From Viola odorata (lineage: Eukaryota > Streptophyta > Magnoliopsida > Malpighiales > Violaceae), in the NCBI GenBank assembly GCA_963691705.1, contig OY829542.1:26398579-26462578 (forward strand): 64,000 nt of DNA, given 5' to 3'. The translations under genes were made by a program, and so were the position numbers. The notes beneath the pieces were generated by a model. It was not told where the DNA came from. It saw only the letters and a program-made list of their open reading frames with translations, and searched no databases. How positions within the stretch are numbered: the stretch's first letter is position 1; each line of letters begins with the position of its first letter. Below are positions 58,899-64,000 of this stretch, in pieces.

Positions 58899-59689
58899 AG
58901 GAAGACGGTGACCTTGAACATAGAGGAACCAACGACAATGGCTACCAAGGGAGTCTGATAGTTCGACCTCAACAAGTTGCCAATCAAAGGTATGTTCAAA
59001 TCGGTTGATCCAGAGCGAGAAGAGAGTTTCATTGAAATGTTGTGCTTGCTGCTATCAGACTTCTACTGATAAGGTGTTCAAATTGTTGTATGTGATTCAA
59101 ATTCTCAATTTGTGTAGAATTGTTGAGAGAATTTGATGTAGTCATATGTACATAGGGAATTAGACATATCTGGGTATTGTGTTTTGATTGTTGTATGGTG
59201 TTCAAATTCTTACGTTGTGAAGCAGAATTTAAAGAATTTGATGCAATCCTCTGTACATAGGGAATATCCTGTCAAACTGTTTCTCAAATTTGTTGCGCAT
59301 GAAGTCTGCAGTTTTTGTTAAGTTTCAATTTCTGGTGAAAATGGAGTTCCAATTTGATGTGCATTAGGTGTTCTGTTTTTGTTTAGTTCCAATTTCTTGT
59401 CAAACTGGGGTTCAACTTTGATGTGCATGAAGTTGAAATTTGTTGAGAGGGTTTTGTATTCTAATTTTAGGCAGTGTTTTGTTTCACAAGAACCAATCTT
59501 ATTCAGTGTTCTGTTTCCATGATTAAAGTGAAAAATTGAGAGAATATTAAACACATTCAATCACAACAAACTCAATTTAACAAACTACTTCCATTAAAAA
59601 AAAAGGAAATTTAAGACAGAACACTAGAAAACATAAACCATGAAAGGAAAACAGGACACTAAAAAATATAAACCATGAACATAAGTTAA

Positions 59690-60067
59690 TTACTCGTTCG
59701 TTGGAATCCCAGGAACCCTATTGGCAAAGAAATTAAGCTCAGTCGTTGCCTCGTTGACAGTTTCCAACGCCATCCTCAGGGCATCAGCCTTATGCTCTAG
59801 TTTGGCCACAACACAAGAGAGGTAAAACATGCACTTACCGAAGGCTTCGACGGTATTGAAGGCCATGTAGTCATCGTCCAAGACAGCATCCTTTCGCGGC
59901 TTCATGTCGTCGATGATCTCCTCCATAGTCTTAATATCGTTGCCTGTCTGCATCACCTTGTGCTCAATCAAACCAACATCATTGCTCAGGTTGGCGCTGA
60001 CTGTTGTCACTTGTGCCAGCAACTCTCTCTTCTCCTCGTGGTTTATGGTAACTGGGCTGTGAGACAA
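59690..60067 (-). CDS. Coiled-coil ORF of unknown function inside mariner element
   Basis: 125 codons, MSHSPVTINHEEKRELLAQ..., to IPTNE. It is mostly helical, with heptad-like hydrophobics (ELLAQVTTVSANLSNDVGLI, LEHKADALRMALETVNEATT), so a coiled coil or helical bundle is likely. No stop codons interrupt, unlike the transposase upstream. Its tail phrase TVNEATTELNF is echoed by DVVNEAVVASD at about 60330. It lies 3' of the transposase on the same strand, with about 720 bp between, so it might be a second element gene or a captured host exon set. Not identified. Confidence 0.45.
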   Translation of the reverse strand: MSHSPVTINHEEKRELLAQVTTVSANLSNDVGLIEHKVMQTGNDIKTMEEIIDDMKPRKDAVLDDDYMAFNTVEAFGKCMFYLSCVVAKLEHKADALRMALETVNEATTELNFFANRVPGIPTNE

Positions 60068-60787
60068 ACATGCAAGAAAAAAAACTTAAGGGGATATGAA
60101 GGGCAGAAGATAAAAACTATGAGAGGAGAATGAAGTATAGGGTTAGGGATTGTAGGGTTTTTATAGTGGAAAAACCACTTGCTGTGCGTTGAACATAACC
60201 TAACATGATACGTTTCCAAACCAAATTATTCGGGAATGTAAAAAGGTTGCACTTATTGGAAATGTTTGAGAGTCGTACTAGTTTAGGGTGTGGCAAAAAT
60301 AATGGATAGTGCCAATCAGAGGCTACCACTGCCTCGTTGACAACATCCAAAGGATTCCCAGAACTGAAAACATTCATGGACAGTGAGGTCAGATTAAATA
60401 CAAGTGTCTACCTATTGCGAATGCTTATCCTCTGCAACACCTAGCTTCTCAAGCAAAAGATACACTCTGGTTTGCAGGCAGAAGATTTTTTGGGAAGCAA
60501 AACTAAGCATTGACTGATACTATTATAAACATTTGCACACTTCCTTAGTTTAAATATTTGATGCACAACAAAAAGCAATCCTAGTAAGTTCTATGCAGAG
60601 TATACTCTGTAAGGGGATCCAACTATCCAAATTGATTACAGACAAAACAGAGGCTACTATGCTAACACTATCTACCTAAAATATTATCCCAAGTTACGAT
60701 TCCTTAAGGGTCTTCCAATCAAATCCCCAATGCGCAAAAGTGAGACCTCCCCGACTTTTCCAATTTTCCTGGAACACAAAAGTAATT

Positions 60788-62308
60788 TCAGGTGAACAAA
60801 ACATCCACCACAAAATAGGTATAGTTAAAAACAAATACATTCAGAAATGGAAAATAAACAAACTTACATGGTTCTAGAGGTAAATGAACATCAGCCGTTG
60901 CAATGACTGCTGGATCACAAGACAAAGTAGATGGTAACAACCCAATCCGAGCTAAATAATTTTTTTTTATGTGAGGGATTTTATATCTGTTGGAACCCAT
61001 ACATTTAAGGGTTTCTATCATGCAAGACTGGAGAGTAATGAAGATGTTGTTTGTTTTCGCATGACAGAAATCATGAAAAGATTTCTCAACAACTTCCACC
61101 AACAAATCAATATTCCTTGCACATTCTTTCTCTTGCAATGACTGAATGGCTCTAAAAAATCCTAGATCAAGCACATTCAAGTCTGGGAAATTTAGAGGCT
61201 GACACACCAGTCTAATATCCAAACCTAAATGCTCAACTGCATCAATAAAATCATGATCATTTTCCTGGATGTGTGTTTTTGCATTATCCTGCTGGATTGT
61301 AATTGCCTCCATAATGCTATCCCTAGGTTATTTTTCTTTTATAGCAAGTAACACATATTCAATCATGTACTGTCTAATTACATTCCTATCTATCTTAGTT
61401 ATTGGTTTCAATTCTAACGTTCCAGCCACCCTATTTTGACTAGACCTAATGGCAGCAACCTTCTTAACTAATGGAAATATACCTATCCTACCATCAAATG
61501 TACAATTCCCATCAGGATCATATATGGATCTCGTAACAGCTACCAAAAACATTATCTTAGGTAAAGAATTAGTACTTTTGGAAGTTCTTACAGGATCCTC
61601 TTCATCCGATAGAAGGTAGTATGTCTGTCTCTTCTTGGACAGCAAAAACCATTTCTCATCGATGTCGACAACATTCTCTATGTCGGAGAAGGCAGGCGAT
61701 GCTGGAGGAGCTGCTGAATCTAGCATTGATAGGTTTTTGAAACACCTAACGCAGAGGCGAGGCTCCTTAGAGTTGTTCTTTGCCTAAGAGGGATATCTCT
61801 AATCCTCTGCATATCAAACTCAATCCTTTTTCGACCACAATTTTTCACTCTAGTTAGCGAAACATTGTGATTTTTAGATTTTCCCCCTTTTCTAGAGTCG
61901 TTGTACTGATCGAATCTTGACATTAAACACTGTGGCCACTTCTTGGGTTGTCGTTCTGTTCAACTTCCCATTTTTACTCTTCTGGAGGAGCATTTGATAG
62001 GCTAAGAGTTTGTCCTCACTGCTCAGCTCTCTTATGCAAGGTTCGAGACCTAGCATTAACACAACAAAAATGTAAGAACAAGAGAAGTTCAAAAAAATAT
62101 ACAGAAAAATCCAGAAAGACGAAAGAGAATCACCTAAATCACCAATCTCAGCCTCTAGGTGTATACTCTGGTCTGCTGTTTGTTGCGACACATCAACTCC
62201 GTCGACCGACGCTGTTGATATTTCTGCAGCAACACCATCATCATCGTCCCTAATTACCGGAAGGTTGTTGTAGACGAAATTGAAAAGATCAAACTCGACG
62301 TCCTCCAT
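60788..62308 (-). pseudogene. Mariner transposase (DD39D), broken
   Basis: Cuts and joins element ends at TA. Exon 1 is 62134-62308 (MEDVEFDLFNFVYNNLPVI), an intron 62050-62133 with GT-AG borders follows, then LSSEDKLLAYQMLLQKSKNG (helix-turn-helix) and CGRKRIEFDMQRIRDIPLR. The catalytic triad is present: D in VVDIDEKWF, D in IQQDNAKTH, and D in LNVLDLGFF 39 residues later. Lesions: a frameshift near 61893, about 35 residues lost after ALGVSKT at about 61730, and TAA near 61328 between the first and second D. Confidence 0.85.
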
Positions 62309-62754
62309 TAAGTCTAATGCAAACTGATTTTCTTGGGATTTCGCGATTGGAAGACTAAACCTTAATCTGGGATGAATCTGTTAATTTATTGAGAGGGAAC
62401 TAAAAAAGAGAGCATTTGAATTTCAATCATGGTGCTAAAAATAATGGCGGAAAACGAAACCAAGTACAGAGCATTGGCTCCAAAATTTTGGAATTTTTTT
62501 GGCGTCAAACGTTAAACAAGGATGCGGCAGTTGGACCCGGTTTAATAGAGGGCAGTGTTGTATTTGCACAAGGTGCACAGTGGCTGCCTTAATCCCTATG
62601 CCCGACGCTAAAACGTCAAACAAAAGTGGACGGAGGGAGTACATTTGTAACCTTTATACTACATTTAGCTTTCATTAAAGTAGAGAGTATTTTGAGTCTA
62701 TCTAGAAATGGACACAATGCTAACCTGCCCATGAAGTGGACAGGTTAGCAAAAC

Positions 62755-62755
<1 letters not shown>

Positions 62756-62824
<69 letters not shown>

Positions 62825-62932
62825 GTATATATATATATATGTGTATATGTATATGTATGTATATATATATATATGTGTATATGTATATGTATGTATATAT
62901 ATATATATGTATGTATATATATATATATATAT
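62756..62932. repeat. AT/TATG microsatellite
   Basis: (AT)n of about 60 bases followed by ATGTATATGTAT-type variants to 62932. The open frames over it (YIYIYI in both strands) are repeat translations. Confidence 0.97.
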
Positions 62933-64000
62933 GCTTCAAATAGATTATTATATTATATTTGAATTAGTTTTTCTTGTCGGTATCTTTCCAATTAAAATTA
63001 ATCTTTCAAATGATTTTTTTCGGATTTTTAAAAAGTAGTGACTCTCTTATATAATTTTCTCAATTTTTAAGAGCTGAACTCGAGATTTTAATTAAAAATA
63101 AACAAATTATTTTAACACATGACCATGACTAATATTAATATACACAAATTAGATTAATCTTACCGAAAATAAAACAATAAAAAATCTACTATATACTTAA
63201 AAGAAGTGATATCTCACTTTATCTTTTTAAAATCTGGAGTCAAACCATGAATATAAGGTTTAAGATTTTTAAATTTAAGGTGTTTAATTAAACATAGATA
63301 ACATAAAAACTTCATGTATACATGCTTGAAACGTTTTCTTTTTTAAACATAAAATATACTATTATCTAAGGTTAGTTTCAATCTTGTGCTGTACTATAGT
63401 AATTGGTGGCCCGCATTTGGAGTTTGAATTGATTTTTTTTTACAATAGGAGAATTAAATTAATTATTTAGAAGTTAGAATTTTGATTGAAATTCTTTTAT
63501 AAATATGAGAATTAAATTAATTATGTAGTGATGTGATTGATTTTTTATATATATATAAACACATGGATTAAATTAATCTATAACTAAATTATTTTTTAAA
63601 ATAAAAATGAAAAGATAACAACTGATATAAGTTTACGCAAGTTAATCTATCTTGAAACCATTTTCAATTGTGTCAACTGGTGGCTTCTTCGTGACATGAT
63701 CAAGATCATGAACCATTTAAAATCAATTAAATAGATATGGATAAACTACATAAAAACCTTAGAGTTATCAAAATATTATACTTAATCCCAATAGTTTAAA
63801 ATTATACAATATCAACCCTATAATTTCTTAAAAGTTACAATTTTTACATTTTTAATAGTTAAAAAAAATCTAAAAAATGTAAATTTTTTAGAAAAATACG
63901 AAAAATTGAGGGAAAAGTAACAAATATGGGAAAGTACACTTTACTAAAAAATATTATTTCTAAAAATATTTTTAAAATAATAAATTTTAAAAACAAATTG
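62933..64000. other. AT-rich DNA, nothing recognised
   Basis: No ORF over 60 codons outside the microsatellite, no RNA gene, no element end. AATTAAATTAATTAT recurs at 63442 and 63505 with the sequence ATGAGAATTAAATTAA-like flank, perhaps a short duplication. Confidence 0.5.

Larger units (their letters stand above)
58375..62639. mobile_element. Mariner-like element (plant MLE), 4265 bp
   Basis: Left CTCCCTTCGTCC...TTGTTTGACG and right (reverse complement CTCCCTCCGTCC...TTGTTTGACG) are inverted repeats of about 35 bp. Both are flanked by TA (58373-58374, 62640-62641). The transposase runs on the minus strand at 60788-62308. Besides this it carries two additional ORFs (58701-58898 plus; 59690-60067 minus). 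It shares the CTCCCTCCG terminus with the Stowaway MITE in the CBL intron, so this type of element could have mobilised it. Confidence 0.9.

Noticed and set aside
62736..63038. Ile/Tyr repeat ORFs
   Set aside because: Translation of the AT microsatellite.

Overview
This is a repeat-rich stretch of nuclear DNA from a flowering plant, most likely a eudicot. The evidence is Athila, Tat and copia LTR retrotransposons, plant-type Mutator, hAT, mariner and PIF/Harbinger-like DNA transposons, an endogenous caulimovirid (plant pararetrovirus), and intron-bearing plant genes (HSP90, CBL, NPH3, FAR1-related). I cannot name the species. No rRNA, tRNA, CRISPR array or bacterial operon was found.

Layout. 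1-11691: minus-strand Athila-type element A. Its 3' LTR is cut by the window edge; the 5' LTR, tRNA-Asp-type PBS, gag, pol and env-like ORF are recognisable, but the element is dead (protease Asp and RT catalytic box lost, many nonsense codons). 11692-14280: unknown DNA with a 152-bp tandem duplication, a Tat/Ogre-like LTR remnant and a perfect 39-bp hairpin. 14330-24999: a plus-strand gypsy 3' end (env tail, PPT, 1.38-kb LTR) that appears split by two PIF/Harbinger-like elements; the second contains a 2.4-kb Pack-MULE carrying an exon of a STRAP-type WD40 gene, a kelch-like fragment and a minisatellite. 25000-32310: a decayed endogenous pararetrovirus interrupted by two related hAT-type elements, each with TSDs.

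33398-36184: a complete three-exon cytosolic HSP90 gene, the only clearly intact gene in the window. It is followed tail-to-tail by a calcineurin B-like (CBL2/3-type) pseudogene with a Stowaway MITE in an intron, then an NPH3/BTB pseudogene, then a plus-strand FAR1/FHY3-type transposase-derived pseudogene.

47731-58049: minus-strand Athila element C, with both LTRs and a near-perfect TSD. It has lost RT, RNase H, the integrase core and the env-like ORF. Its 5' LTR contains a copia 5' fragment (LTR, PBS, broken gag) flanked by a 275-bp duplication of the host LTR. 58375-62639: a mariner-like element with Stowaway-type termini, TA TSD and a DD39D transposase pseudogene, plus two extra ORFs of unknown function. 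62642-64000: an AT microsatellite and featureless AT-rich DNA.

Apart from HSP90, the window is mostly nested mobile elements and decayed genes. The element nonsense codons are mainly of the CAG-to-TAG, CAA-to-TAA and CGA-to-TGA type, as expected from deamination of methylated cytosines. All gene calls rest on reading motifs by eye and on remembered family features; no database search was run.
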